Assembly: GCA_013287085.1 (NCBI GenBank)
Contig: JABDEM010000019.1
Span: 1 to 32,398, forward strand
From: Gammaproteobacteria bacterium
Lineage (GTDB): Bacteria > Pseudomonadota > Gammaproteobacteria > DSM-16500
DNA length: 32,398 bases
Direction of reading: 5' to 3'
The notes under the pieces are model-generated. The model saw only the letters and a list, made by a program, of their open reading frames with translations, made no database searches and was not told the origin of the DNA. How positions within the stretch are numbered: the first letter of the stretch is position 1; each line of letters starts with the position of its first letter. The position numbers and the translations under genes are program-made. Of the stretch, positions 15,619 to 23,612 are shown piece by piece.

Positions 15619-16377
15619 AAATTTAACATATATATCCACGATAGCTTCTGGCTCTTCCATAAACAATAAATGACTACCCCCTTTAACAATTTCTAACTGA
15701 CTTCCAGGAATATTTTTTTGCAATAAGGGCGCGGCACTCACATCAAATACATGATCTTGATCACCCCAAATAATTAACGTTGGCATAGGAAAATTAAAGA
15801 CAGCATCAAAATCTCCGCTGTGTTTTTGCACCACTTCCCAAATTTTTAAATCTTCGGCTTGATTATTTTTATATTTAGTTAAAATAGTATTAATTATTTC
15901 TTCACTTAATTCCGGTGGATGAACAAACAATAACTGCAGCTCTTGATTAAGTTCGTCTTTGGTTAGAGGAATAAAAGGGTTATGTCCTGCTTTTATTAAA
16001 TTATCTACAGGACTTAGTATAGGCGAATGAATACCTAAAGGTGCCCCAATAAAAGCCAGAGAAACTACTTCACTAGGATAACTTTTCGCATAGAGCGCCG
16101 CGATCATTCCACCCATCGAATTTCCTGCTAAATTAATTTTATGTAAATGTAATTTCACCATTAATTGATGCAGTAATTTAACTTGATATTCTAATGAATA
16201 ATCTTTTTCTGGAAGCTCGGGAACGACTACGTGATAGCCTTTTTGAGTTAATAAAGGCACCCATTTATCCCACTGGTTTTTTGAAGCAAAAAGTCCATGC
16301 AGCAATACGACATTCTGACTCGCATACGTTAGCATCGAAAAACTTAAAAAAAGCAATGTGAAGATTATTCTAAACAC
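15601..16377 (-). CDS. Exported alpha/beta hydrolase
   Basis: A 258-residue alpha/beta-hydrolase with a signal peptide (MFRIIFTLLFLSFSMLTYAS, cleaved near residue 19-20). The oxyanion motif LLHGLFAS, nucleophile elbow GNSMGG (serine about 88), acid region WGDQDHVFD and catalytic histidine in GGSHLLFMEEPE are all present, so it should be an active esterase, lipase or related hydrolase in the periplasm or outside. The substrate cannot be predicted. The start is GTG at 16377, preceded by GAGAGGG at good spacing. It is divergent from the HAD-like gene, sharing a 103-base spacer. Confidence 0.85.
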   Translation of the reverse strand: MFRIIFTLLFLSFSMLTYASQNVVLLHGLFASKNQWDKWVPLLTQKGYHVVVPELPEKDYSLEYQVKLLHQLMVKLHLHKINLAGNSMGGMIAALYAKSYPSEVVSLAFIGAPLGIHSPILSPVDNLIKAGHNPFIPLTKDELNQELQLLFVHPPELSEEIINTILTKYKNNQAEDLKIWEVVQKHSGDFDAVFNFPMPTLIIWGDQDHVFDVSAAPLLQKNIPGSQLEIVKGGSHLLFMEEPEAIVDIYVKFLSKFN

Positions 16378-16402
16378 TTTTTACCCTCTCCCAAAAAAAT
16401 GC

Positions 16403-16430
16403 TTGCTAAAGTTAATTTATCCTATATAAT
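16403..16430 (+). promoter_or_regulatory. Promoter for the HAD-like gene
   Basis: TTGCTA (16403-16408), 16 bases, then TATAAT (16425-16430). It is followed in the leader by a small hairpin GTAGC/GCTAC (16439-16443 and 16451-16455) before the start at 16481. Confidence 0.5.
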
Positions 16431-16480
16431 TTTGCCCGGTAGCTAGGATTGCTACAGGAATACAACGCAGGATGCGATGC

Positions 16481-17092
16481 ATGAGAAGTTTGTCACAGCT
16501 TTTTACCTATAGCAAAGATTTATCAGAATTTAGAAATTCTGATAGCTCCCGAATCCCTACAGAATCTACTATTAAAGCAGTCATCATTGATATTAGCGGG
16601 CCCACCACTAACAAATTTTCAAAACCTCAAGATTATATCCCTTTGATCCAACAATTAATAAGCTTGGGCTATAAAGTCGCTATCACCACTGATCATACTG
16701 AAATAGATTTTAATCTCACCCAGTTCAATTGCCATGTTGATGTGCTGGTTACCCGGGAAAAAGCAGCCCATCCTTTTAGTACTCTTAAAAGTATGGAATT
16801 GTTAGGAGTCGCTAAACCACGCTCTATGATACGAATCAGCGGCATTTTTGCTGGAATTAAAGAAGGCCTAGAGCTCGGTTGTTGGACTGCTAGCCTAGTA
16901 GATTCCAAATCCGATGCGTTATTATCCGCTGCCGATTACTCCATTAAAACCCCATTAGATTTATTAAAAATCCTACCCGACATTCAAATGCGTATGCAGC
17001 GCGGTGAATTACCCAATGGCCTAACCCACAAACCTTCACCACCACCGACTAAATCCACCGAACAAACCCCCGTATTAAGCTCATTTAGATAA
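16481..17092 (+). CDS. HAD-superfamily protein, PhnX-like, degenerate
   Basis: A 203-residue protein resembling phosphonoacetaldehyde hydrolase (PhnX) of the HAD superfamily. It shows IKAVIIDISGPTTNKF (about 31-46, PhnX has a D-W-A-G-T-T type motif) and the RISGIFAGIKEGLELGCWTA stretch (about 118-137), equivalent to the PhnX motif VGD..PGI.EGL.AG.W. The nucleophile Asp37 is kept, but the motif IV acidic residue is replaced (ISGI instead of GDT). The region between motifs I and II is too short for a full cap domain, so PhnX activity is doubtful. The tail is Pro/Ser/Thr-rich. ATG 16481 is preferred over 16472 because GCAGGA ends nine bases upstream. Confidence 0.6.
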   Translation: MRSLSQLFTYSKDLSEFRNSDSSRIPTESTIKAVIIDISGPTTNKFSKPQDYIPLIQQLISLGYKVAITTDHTEIDFNLTQFNCHVDVLVTREKAAHPFSTLKSMELLGVAKPRSMIRISGIFAGIKEGLELGCWTASLVDSKSDALLSAADYSIKTPLDLLKILPDIQMRMQRGELPNGLTHKPSPPPTKSTEQTPVLSSFR

Positions 17093-17100
17093 AAAGCTCC

Positions 17101-17129
17101 TTGAACTTAGCAGCCCAAGTTGCTTTAAT
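17101..17129 (+). promoter_or_regulatory. Promoter of tRNA-Arg
   Basis: TTGAAC (17101-17106), a 17-base spacer, then TTTAAT (17124-17129), placed 14 bases before the mature tRNA 5' end. The spacing is ideal for a sigma-70 stable-RNA promoter. Confidence 0.6.
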
Positions 17130-17143
17130 ACGCTCTCACTAAT

Positions 17144-17220
17144 GCGCCCGTAGCTCAGTTGGATAGAGTATCTGGCTTCGAACCAGAGGGTCGGGAGTTC
17201 GAATCTCTCCGGGCGCGCCA
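17144..17220 (+). tRNA. tRNA-Arg (anticodon UCG)
   Basis: A full 77-base cloverleaf: acceptor GCGCCCG pairing with CGGGCGC before the discriminator G and an encoded CCA end (17218-17220), D-arm GCTCAGTTGGATAGAGT, anticodon stem TCTGG/CCAGA with loop CTTCGAA (anticodon TCG at 17178-17180), and T-arm GGGAG-TTCGAAT-CTCTCC. It reads CGA. No second copy of its 3' end is seen in the window, so there is no evidence for an integrated element here. Confidence 0.95.
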
Positions 17221-17271
17221 TGAATTCAGGGGTCTTCCAGAAAATTGAATCAGTGCATTACCCTGGAGTTT

Positions 17272-17556
17272 CTACCCACCTATACACCTCGTCATGGACG
17301 ACCGACGCTTTTCAGGACTCATTGAAATTTCTAACCCTTGGGATTGCTCTTTTTGAATAATTTCTTGCTCTACTTTAATGACGTCATCTTTTAAGTCTTC
17401 AACCACATCAGCCAATACTGTTTTTAGACCAGGGGATTTAGCTTCGATTTGTGCTTTTTCATTCGTAACTTTAATAAGCGCTTCCCGATACCGTCTTAAC
17501 GCTTCTAATGACTTAGAAGGATGTAATTTACTTGCAATTAGATTCTGAGATAACAT
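17272..17556 (-). CDS. Small helical hypothetical protein
   Basis: A 94-residue, mainly helical, charged protein (RRYREALIKVTNEKAQIEAK, about 21-40; LADVVEDLKDDVIKVEQEI, about 48-66) with coiled-coil tendency, ending in a basic Ser-rich tail (SPEKRRSSMTRCIGG). No family is recognised. GAGGAG lies eight bases before the ATG on the minus strand. It is the last gene of the chemosensory operon strand, 23 bases after trmY. It may be a helical partner or simply a trailing accessory gene. Confidence 0.55.
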   Translation of the reverse strand: MLSQNLIASKLHPSKSLEALRRYREALIKVTNEKAQIEAKSPGLKTVLADVVEDLKDDVIKVEQEIIQKEQSQGLEISMSPEKRRSSMTRCIGG

Positions 17557-17579
17557 AGATAATTCTCCTCATTGGACTG

Positions 17580-18173
17580 CTAAAACTCCATTCGATCTAT
17601 TTCATCATTAACTAACACCACACATTGCGACGCAAAAAGCATTTTCTTACCCAAACTAAGCGTTTTAAGACCGCGTCTTTTGAGACTCTTGACGTTATTC
17701 TTAGGCAGCGCTAGATGATCGCTTAAAATAAAAACGGGATCCGATTCTATTTGAGTTTTTCGAATATCATCACCCTTGGGATCTAACAAATAAACGGGAC
17801 GTGTTTCAATTAATTTTCCCACTAAGCGTTCAAAACCAAATCCACTGATTTCAAGACCGAGGGCTAATTTTTTTGTTTCATCTTTTTGTAAACCCTGGCT
17901 CTCTTTTAAAGCTTTTTCTATAAGATCTAAAACAGCTGTCTCATGAAATCCAGCCATGGATACTCCGCTGGATAATTTAATCGTACGAGGAAAGTCTTCA
18001 GAGCTATCAAGAATAATATAGACTTCTATATCATCTCTAAAACCATTAGAAACAAAAAATGCATTCATAACAGAATGAGCAATCACTTCCAAATGTGCAC
18101 TGCTGCCGATTTGTGATCTAATTTTTTCCCAACGGGTAGAGCCTTTACGGGCTCTGATAATATAAGTTCTCAT
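17580..18173 (-). CDS. trmY: TrmY-family SPOUT pseudouridine methyltransferase
   Basis: A 197-residue protein matching TrmY (DUF358), which in archaea N1-methylates pseudouridine-54 of tRNA. Landmarks are MRTYIIRARKGST at the start, then SVMNAFFVSNGFRDDIEVYI (about 34-53), the segment LLDPKGDDIR, and the SPOUT knot region VFILSDHLALP (about 146-156) with the C-terminal LGKKMLFASQCVVLVNDEID. Archaeal proteins have GDH where this has SDH. The family is chiefly archaeal, with scattered bacterial members whose substrate is, as far as I recall, not settled; in bacteria position 54 is normally m5U made by TrmA. It starts eight bases after cheB ends, so it is probably co-transcribed. The ribosome site is weak. 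Confidence 0.85.
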   Translation of the reverse strand: MRTYIIRARKGSTRWEKIRSQIGSSAHLEVIAHSVMNAFFVSNGFRDDIEVYIILDSSEDFPRTIKLSSGVSMAGFHETAVLDLIEKALKESQGLQKDETKKLALGLEISGFGFERLVGKLIETRPVYLLDPKGDDIRKTQIESDPVFILSDHLALPKNNVKSLKRRGLKTLSLGKKMLFASQCVVLVNDEIDRMEF

Positions 18174-18181
18174 GTGTAGGA

Positions 18182-19240
18182 TTATTCAACATTCGCAGAA
18201 TGAAAACTAGCCATATTTTTTAAATAACTCGCAAAACGATTTAATTCAATAATTTTATCCACGGCATCCAAAGATAAAGCTACTCCTGGCATACCAAAAA
18301 CGACCGCACTCTCAGGATCTTGTATTAATGTATGTCCATGCGCTTTTTTAAGCGCTAACATTCCTTCAGCGCCGTCATTGCCCATGCCAGTTAACAAAAT
18401 ACCAATCGCGGACTCACCGCAAACTTCCGCAACAGATTTAAGTAGCTCTGTGGCGGAGGGACGGAAACCTGAAACGAGTTCGCCTTTCACTAAATGAGCT
18501 ATTAACTGCCCATCTTTTCTAATCACTTTTAAATGGAAATCATCGGGTGCAAAATAAACAATACCAGGGTTTAGCAATTCCCCTTGTTCAGCTATTTTTA
18601 CACGAAGATCTATATTATTATTCAGCCATTTTGCAAAACCCTCAATAAAGCCTAATGTCATATGCTGGACAATCACAATAGGAAGAGAAAAATCATCTGG
18701 TAAATTGGATAAAATCATTTTCAGTGCTTGTGGACCCCCTACTGAAGTGCCGATTGCAATAAGCTCGTAATTATTTAAGGGCTTAACTTTTGGTACATGA
18801 GCTTTCGTTAAGGTCTTTTTGGTAAAGCGTCTTTTTATGACTTTTATTTGTGCCATATTTCGAATAGTAGAAATAATATTATTTTTTATGCTTTCAAAAT
18901 GGGGAGAATTAATATTAACCGGTTTTTCTAAAACACTTAAAGCCCCTGCTTCTAATGCATAAAAAGAAGCATTTAATTCTATATCTTGAAGTTTAGAGCT
19001 AATAACTACAATGGGTAACGGACATTCAGACATAATAAGACGTGTCGCTTCAATGCCACTCATCAACGGCATATGAACATCCATTGTCACTATATCAGGT
19101 TTTAAAAGACGAACTTGGTTTAAAGCTTCTTGGCCATTTTTAGCGTAACCCACAATCTCAAAATCAGGCGCCGACTGAAAAATATGTTTCAGTATCAGCG
19201 TCTCAGTTTCAGAATCATCGACTATTAGTAGTTTAATCAT
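18182..19240 (-). CDS. cheB: CheB-type methylesterase with receiver (WspF-like)
   Basis: A 352-residue protein-glutamate methylesterase/deamidase. The N-terminal receiver (1-107) has DD at 8-9, phospho-acceptor D54 in VTMDVHMP, and K106. The C-terminal methylesterase domain has S166 (GTSVGGP), H193 (VQHM) and D289 (GMGNDGAEGM), the complete catalytic triad. It removes methyl groups from the receptor, so it resets signalling against CheR. The ATG follows the cheA stop after two bases (TAA CT ATG). In the operon it occupies the WspF position directly after the hybrid kinase. Confidence 0.95.
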   Translation of the reverse strand: MIKLLIVDDSETETLILKHIFQSAPDFEIVGYAKNGQEALNQVRLLKPDIVTMDVHMPLMSGIEATRLIMSECPLPIVVISSKLQDIELNASFYALEAGALSVLEKPVNINSPHFESIKNNIISTIRNMAQIKVIKRRFTKKTLTKAHVPKVKPLNNYELIAIGTSVGGPQALKMILSNLPDDFSLPIVIVQHMTLGFIEGFAKWLNNNIDLRVKIAEQGELLNPGIVYFAPDDFHLKVIRKDGQLIAHLVKGELVSGFRPSATELLKSVAEVCGESAIGILLTGMGNDGAEGMLALKKAHGHTLIQDPESAVVFGMPGVALSLDAVDKIIELNRFASYLKNMASFHSANVE

Positions 19241-19242
19241 AG

Positions 19243-21351
19243 TTACACCAGTTGTGCCACAATGTCTAATAAAGCACCCGACTCAAATTCATTTTTAACA
19301 ATATAGGCATCTGCGCCGACTTCAATGCCACGAGCTTTTTCTGCATCACTGCCTAAAGAAGTCACGATAATAACGGGTAAATAGTTTAATTGATTATTTT
19401 TTTTCACTTGCTCAGTTAAAGTAAATCCGTCCATTATAGGCATAGTCACATCCGTTATTAATAATGAAAATTTTTGTTTTTGCAGAAGATCTAAAGCTTC
19501 TTTGCCATTAACCGCAACTGTTACTTGATAATTATTATTTTCAAGAATCGATTTCTCGAGTGTTCTCGTAGTAATAGAATCATCGACAACTAATATATGA
19601 GGTCTTTCAGTCGTTGGGACAACGCTATTTTCCTGTTTTATTCTATTGACTGATTTTAAGCGCAAGGCCGTTGCAACTAATTCATTTGAATTTAAAACAA
19701 TTACAATCTGATTTCGCTCTAAAAGAGTCGCGCCTGCAACACAAGGCAGATGAGTCAATGGCTGTTGTAATGCTTTGATAACAATTTCCCGCTCACCTAT
19801 AATTTCATCCACTAAAAAACCCACTGGATTTATACCTGATTTAATCACAATCACGAATAACTTAGCTTGCGATAGTGCTTCAATTTTCTCTAACTGAAGC
19901 ACCTCTACCAATGCATGCAATGGCACAGGATGATTCGCTTGCAACAGAACTTGATTACCTTCAACTTCATGTACCTCTTCAGGTTTTAATGTCAACACAC
20001 AATCTATTGATTGAGTTGGAATAACAAAAAGTTGATTCATAGATTTGACCAGTAAGCCACGCTCACTCGATAAAGTTAAGGGCACGTGGATGATAAATTC
20101 TGTTCCAAGCTTTGGTTCAGTTTTAAAACTTAATTGGCCCTTAAGAGCTACAATGTTCGCCCGTACCACATCTAACCCCACACCTCTTCCTGAAATATTC
20201 GTTAAAATTTCTTTAGTAGAAAATCCAGATTGAAATATTAATTCAAGAATTTCTTCTTGACTCATTTTTTCAATTTCGGCATCTGTGAAAAGCCCTTTTT
20301 GTTTCAGTTTTTGAATAATTTTATTAATATCGATTCCAGCACCATCATCTGCAATACTAATCGATATCAGACTTCCTTCATCTTTTAATAAGATTTGAAT
20401 ATGGCCTTTGCTAGGTTTTCCTAGTTCTTTTCGTGCTTCAGGGCTCTCAATTCCATGATCAATAGCATTACGTATAAGATGCATTAGAGGATCTTTCAAG
20501 CCATCAAGAACTAATTTATCTATTTTTATATCCTCACCTATAATAGTTAAATCAATCTCTTTTTTAAGTTGCGCGCACAAATCCCTGACATAGCGTGGCA
20601 TGGTATGAAGTATGTGACTCGCAGGAATTAAACGCAGCATTCTGACTTCTTCTTGTATTGAATTAGCCAAGGTTGAAAATTCGTTGGCTTGTGAGCGCAT
20701 ACTTTTATTAAGTGTTTTTGTAAGCTGATTTAATTCAGAAAAACAATCGTTTCCCGATAATATTAGATGTTTTAATCGATCATTTTGATTGACTTTTAAT
20801 TGTTCATTTAGTGTTCCTTGTAATTTTTGCCAAAGCTTGTGAAATTGCTCTGACTTAGCGCTCATCTCTGTCACTTCAGAGTAATGATCATCAATAGAAA
20901 TTTTATTAACTTGCATCTCTTCTACTAAAGTTGACAATTTATCTAATTTTTCTATCTCTACACGGATAGATTCAAGCTGATCCTCGGATCCCTGACTAGC
21001 AGGTTTTTTCAAAAACGTTTGCATTGCCTCACGCATTTTATCAACCGCTTGTAATGCATCATTAATGACTGCGGTTGGGACATCTGCTTTGGTTTTTTGA
21101 ATTTCAGAAAAAATGGATTCTAAACCATGAGCAATCTCACCAATGTCAGTGATGCCAATTCCACGTGCAGATCCTTTGATGTTATGCGCTGATCGAAATA
21201 TACTTTCAATCATTTTTAACTTTTCATCAGTATCTGATATCCCTTTTTCAAGCGCTAACAAACCGGTAATAATAACCTGCAACCTTTCATCTAATTCAGC
21301 CTGAAAAGTGACCACCAACTGCCTTAATAACTCCGGATCTAATTGGCTCAT
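19243..21351 (-). CDS. cheA: Hybrid chemotaxis kinase CheA-receiver (WspE-like)
   Basis: A 702-residue hybrid histidine kinase. In order: an HPt domain (1-110) with H56 in AHNIKGSA; a helical linker and dimerisation region (about 150-240); an HATPase domain with N-box HLIRNAIDHGIE (291-302), DDGAGID (335-341) and SGRGVGLDVV (387-396); a CheW-like P5 domain (about 425-565); and a C-terminal receiver with DD at about 590 and phospho-acceptor near 634 (LLITDVTMP). There is no P2-type CheY-binding domain. A fused receiver after P5 is the WspE arrangement. The kinase would phosphorylate CheB and the GGDEF-EAL response regulator of the same operon. It starts seven bases after the MCP stop with AGGTGA as ribosome site. 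Confidence 0.95.
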   Translation of the reverse strand: MSQLDPELLRQLVVTFQAELDERLQVIITGLLALEKGISDTDEKLKMIESIFRSAHNIKGSARGIGITDIGEIAHGLESIFSEIQKTKADVPTAVINDALQAVDKMREAMQTFLKKPASQGSEDQLESIRVEIEKLDKLSTLVEEMQVNKISIDDHYSEVTEMSAKSEQFHKLWQKLQGTLNEQLKVNQNDRLKHLILSGNDCFSELNQLTKTLNKSMRSQANEFSTLANSIQEEVRMLRLIPASHILHTMPRYVRDLCAQLKKEIDLTIIGEDIKIDKLVLDGLKDPLMHLIRNAIDHGIESPEARKELGKPSKGHIQILLKDEGSLISISIADDGAGIDINKIIQKLKQKGLFTDAEIEKMSQEEILELIFQSGFSTKEILTNISGRGVGLDVVRANIVALKGQLSFKTEPKLGTEFIIHVPLTLSSERGLLVKSMNQLFVIPTQSIDCVLTLKPEEVHEVEGNQVLLQANHPVPLHALVEVLQLEKIEALSQAKLFVIVIKSGINPVGFLVDEIIGEREIVIKALQQPLTHLPCVAGATLLERNQIVIVLNSNELVATALRLKSVNRIKQENSVVPTTERPHILVVDDSITTRTLEKSILENNNYQVTVAVNGKEALDLLQKQKFSLLITDVTMPIMDGFTLTEQVKKNNQLNYLPVIIVTSLGSDAEKARGIEVGADAYIVKNEFESGALLDIVAQLV

Positions 21352-21358
21352 AGTTCAC

Positions 21359-23050
21359 CTATACTTTGTAACTGTCCACATAGGTTTTTAAGTTTTTAGC
21401 TATGGTTGAGAGATTAGTCATAGCTTCCGTGGTTTGTTTTACGCTTTCAACAAAGGCTGCGGTAACTTGATTAATCTCATTCATACCTGCAGTAATTTGT
21501 TCTATTCCGGCCCCTTCTTGTCGAACTGCCGCTTCAATTTGTTGACTTGCTAAAGTCGCTTCATGAATCACATCATTTAAGTTTCGAATGATTTCGCCTG
21601 TTTGTTCAACCAAACTTGTTCCATGATCAACCCCTTTAGTTCCTTCTTCGGTGACCATGACAGCTTTTTCAGTAGCTTGGCGAATGTCTTCAAGAATTTT
21701 TTGCACTTGTTCTGTTGATTGTTCAGACTGTTCAGCAAGATTTTTTACTTCAACAGCAACCACGGCAAAGCCTTTTCCGGCTTCACCCGCTTTTGCAGCT
21801 TCAATAGAGGCATTTAAAGCTAGCATTTTTGATTGTTGCGCTAGATTGTTCACCACTGAAGTAATTTCACCTACTTGCTGTGTTTGATTGCTTAACTCTA
21901 AAATTGTTTGAGCAATCACTTGAACTTTTTCACGTACATCTTTCATACCTTGAACACTTTGCTCGACAGCTTCTAATCCTAACTGTCCTTTTTCTCGCGT
22001 ACGCTCAGCAACTGATCCTAAATTTTTAGCTTTTTCCATCGTTTGCGCAGCGCTTTTCTCAATCTCGCTCAGAGAAGCGGTAATTTCATTAATAGAAGCG
22101 GCTTGTTCAGTGGCCCCCGCTGACTGAGAATCCACCGCATGACGCACCTCATCTAAAGTCGACAGCATATTATGACAAGCTTCGGTAATTTGTTTAGAAA
22201 TGGTCGCTAAACTTTCTGTCATGATGTTCAAATCACCGCCTAATTGCCCTAGCTCATCAGTGCCTTCTACTGAAATATATTGAGTTAAATCACCGGAAGC
22301 TATTCTACCGCTATGCTGTCTAAAGATATTGACATGTCTTAATATCGAACGTGCAGTAAACATAGCGATCAAAATAGCAAAAATAATTCCTAGAATGGAT
22401 AGACTATATTCCACCGCTTGCAAAATACTTAACTTTTCCATGACAATCTCAGTATTCTTTTTTAAATCTAGAGATATAAGATCTAAGATGCCATTAATAC
22501 CTACCGCTGCTGCATTAAAGTTATTTAATTTATTGGAAACTTGGTTAGTTAAAGGTATCACTTCATTGCGTAATATAGCCACAGCAGCTACTTTGTCACT
22601 AGCTGCAATAACTTTCTGCTGTGCTATCTTAAGCTGCTCCAATAGGGGCTTAATCTCTACCCATAAACCTCCAATTTCCTCAGGGGTATTTTTTAATAAC
22701 TTTTCAATGGAAGCGGTGAATATTGCAATATTATTCCAAGCATTATCCACTTCAATTTTATCTTTGGGATCATTAGTGATTAACCATTCTGCCAACGAAA
22801 TTCTTGCCTGAAACACATTATTATTTAAATCAATAAGCGTATCATATGAAGGCAAATTAACCGTATTAACATTTTTAGCAAACTCATTGGTTGAATATAA
22901 AATGGGTATCATAATAAACATTTGCAATAAAAAAATACCCATGATCGCCGCAAAACCCAGCAGTAAACGAGCTCTCAAGCCCAAAAACGAAGTGGGTTTT
23001 GAGTTGGCTCTAAGTTCTTTTTTATTGAGATATTCGGTTGCGGTATTCAT
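21359..23050 (-). CDS. Methyl-accepting chemotaxis protein (WspA-like)
   Basis: A 563-residue inner-membrane receptor. TM1 lies at about 27-50. A periplasmic helical domain of about 160 residues follows, with 4-helix-bundle character ([20 protein letters not shown], about 66-85). Then come TM2 (about 213-232), a HAMP region (about 233-290) and the signalling coiled coil with its conserved tip [20 protein letters not shown] (about 405-424). No C-terminal CheR-tethering pentapeptide is present, so methylation would rely on the TPR-bearing CheR. It starts with GGAGG at good spacing. Being the only receptor in the operon, it is presumably the dedicated input. The ligand or surface cue is unknown. 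Confidence 0.93.
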   Translation of the reverse strand: MNTATEYLNKKELRANSKPTSFLGLRARLLLGFAAIMGIFLLQMFIMIPILYSTNEFAKNVNTVNLPSYDTLIDLNNNVFQARISLAEWLITNDPKDKIEVDNAWNNIAIFTASIEKLLKNTPEEIGGLWVEIKPLLEQLKIAQQKVIAASDKVAAVAILRNEVIPLTNQVSNKLNNFNAAAVGINGILDLISLDLKKNTEIVMEKLSILQAVEYSLSILGIIFAILIAMFTARSILRHVNIFRQHSGRIASGDLTQYISVEGTDELGQLGGDLNIMTESLATISKQITEACHNMLSTLDEVRHAVDSQSAGATEQAASINEITASLSEIEKSAAQTMEKAKNLGSVAERTREKGQLGLEAVEQSVQGMKDVREKVQVIAQTILELSNQTQQVGEITSVVNNLAQQSKMLALNASIEAAKAGEAGKGFAVVAVEVKNLAEQSEQSTEQVQKILEDIRQATEKAVMVTEEGTKGVDHGTSLVEQTGEIIRNLNDVIHEATLASQQIEAAVRQEGAGIEQITAGMNEINQVTAAFVESVKQTTEAMTNLSTIAKNLKTYVDSYKV

Positions 23051-23060
23051 ATTATCCTCC

Positions 23061-23612
23061 TTATGGATTCAACTGACTGGTAATGTCAGAAAAAATCCTA
23101 TCTACATTTAAAATCCCCACTAATCCCTTATTTAAACCCATTAAATATTCGCTCTTGATGGCGCTGTCTGAAACAATAGGCTTATCTAAAAGTTTAGCAT
23201 CATAAAAATCACTTCCTTCTATACGATTGACTAAAACTCCCAAAACCAACTGTTTGGCTTTTACCACGATTATATAAGGATCATCACCGTAATCACTTTG
23301 TTGAATATTTAAATATTTTTTTAAATCAATAACACTCACCATTTTACCACGCCAGTTAAAAATACCCGCAATATAAGTGGGCGCAAAAGGCACAGAGACA
23401 TACGAGCAATGATGCAACACTTCTTTTGCGACCGTATATTCTATTCCATATAATTCAGATTTCCCTAAGCGGAACTTAATATAGCTTACTAACTCAGTCT
23501 TAGTATCTTTATTAATGATAATTTCAGCTAATAGTTTAGCTCTCTCTTTTAAAATAATGAGCTCATTCTCTTTTGTTGGCATAAACCTATAAGCACTAGT
23601 TTGTGTTTGCAT
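23061..23612 (-). CDS. cheW: CheW-like adaptor (WspD position)
   Basis: A CheW-domain protein of 183 residues from the ATG at 23612; a GTG at 23621 would add three residues and an ATG at 23582 would shorten it. A short N-terminal helix precedes the SH3-like CheW fold, with typical features [46 protein letters not shown] and [14 protein letters not shown]. It couples the receptor to the kinase. The 5' end overlaps the cheR-TPR gene by 17 bases, which suggests translational coupling. It is the second of two CheW genes in the operon, as WspB and WspD are in Wsp. Confidence 0.9.
   Translation of the reverse strand: MQTQTSAYRFMPTKENELIILKERAKLLAEIIINKDTKTELVSYIKFRLGKSELYGIEYTVAKEVLHHCSYVSVPFAPTYIAGIFNWRGKMVSVIDLKKYLNIQQSDYGDDPYIIVVKAKQLVLGVLVNRIEGSDFYDAKLLDKPIVSDSAIKSEYLMGLNKGLVGILNVDRIFSDITSQLNP

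Noticed and set aside
17144..17220. tRNA-Arg gene as an integration site for a genomic island
   Set aside because: No repeat of the tRNA 3' end and no integrase gene is visible in the window.
17226..17271. Possible terminator or element end after the tRNA (CAGGG ... CCCTG)
   Set aside because: The arms are short and far apart with no T run, and the likeness to GGGGTC is only six bases.
20045..22811. Plus-strand open frames inside the cheA and MCP genes
   Set aside because: They lie opposite strongly conserved coding sequence and lack any recognisable protein features.
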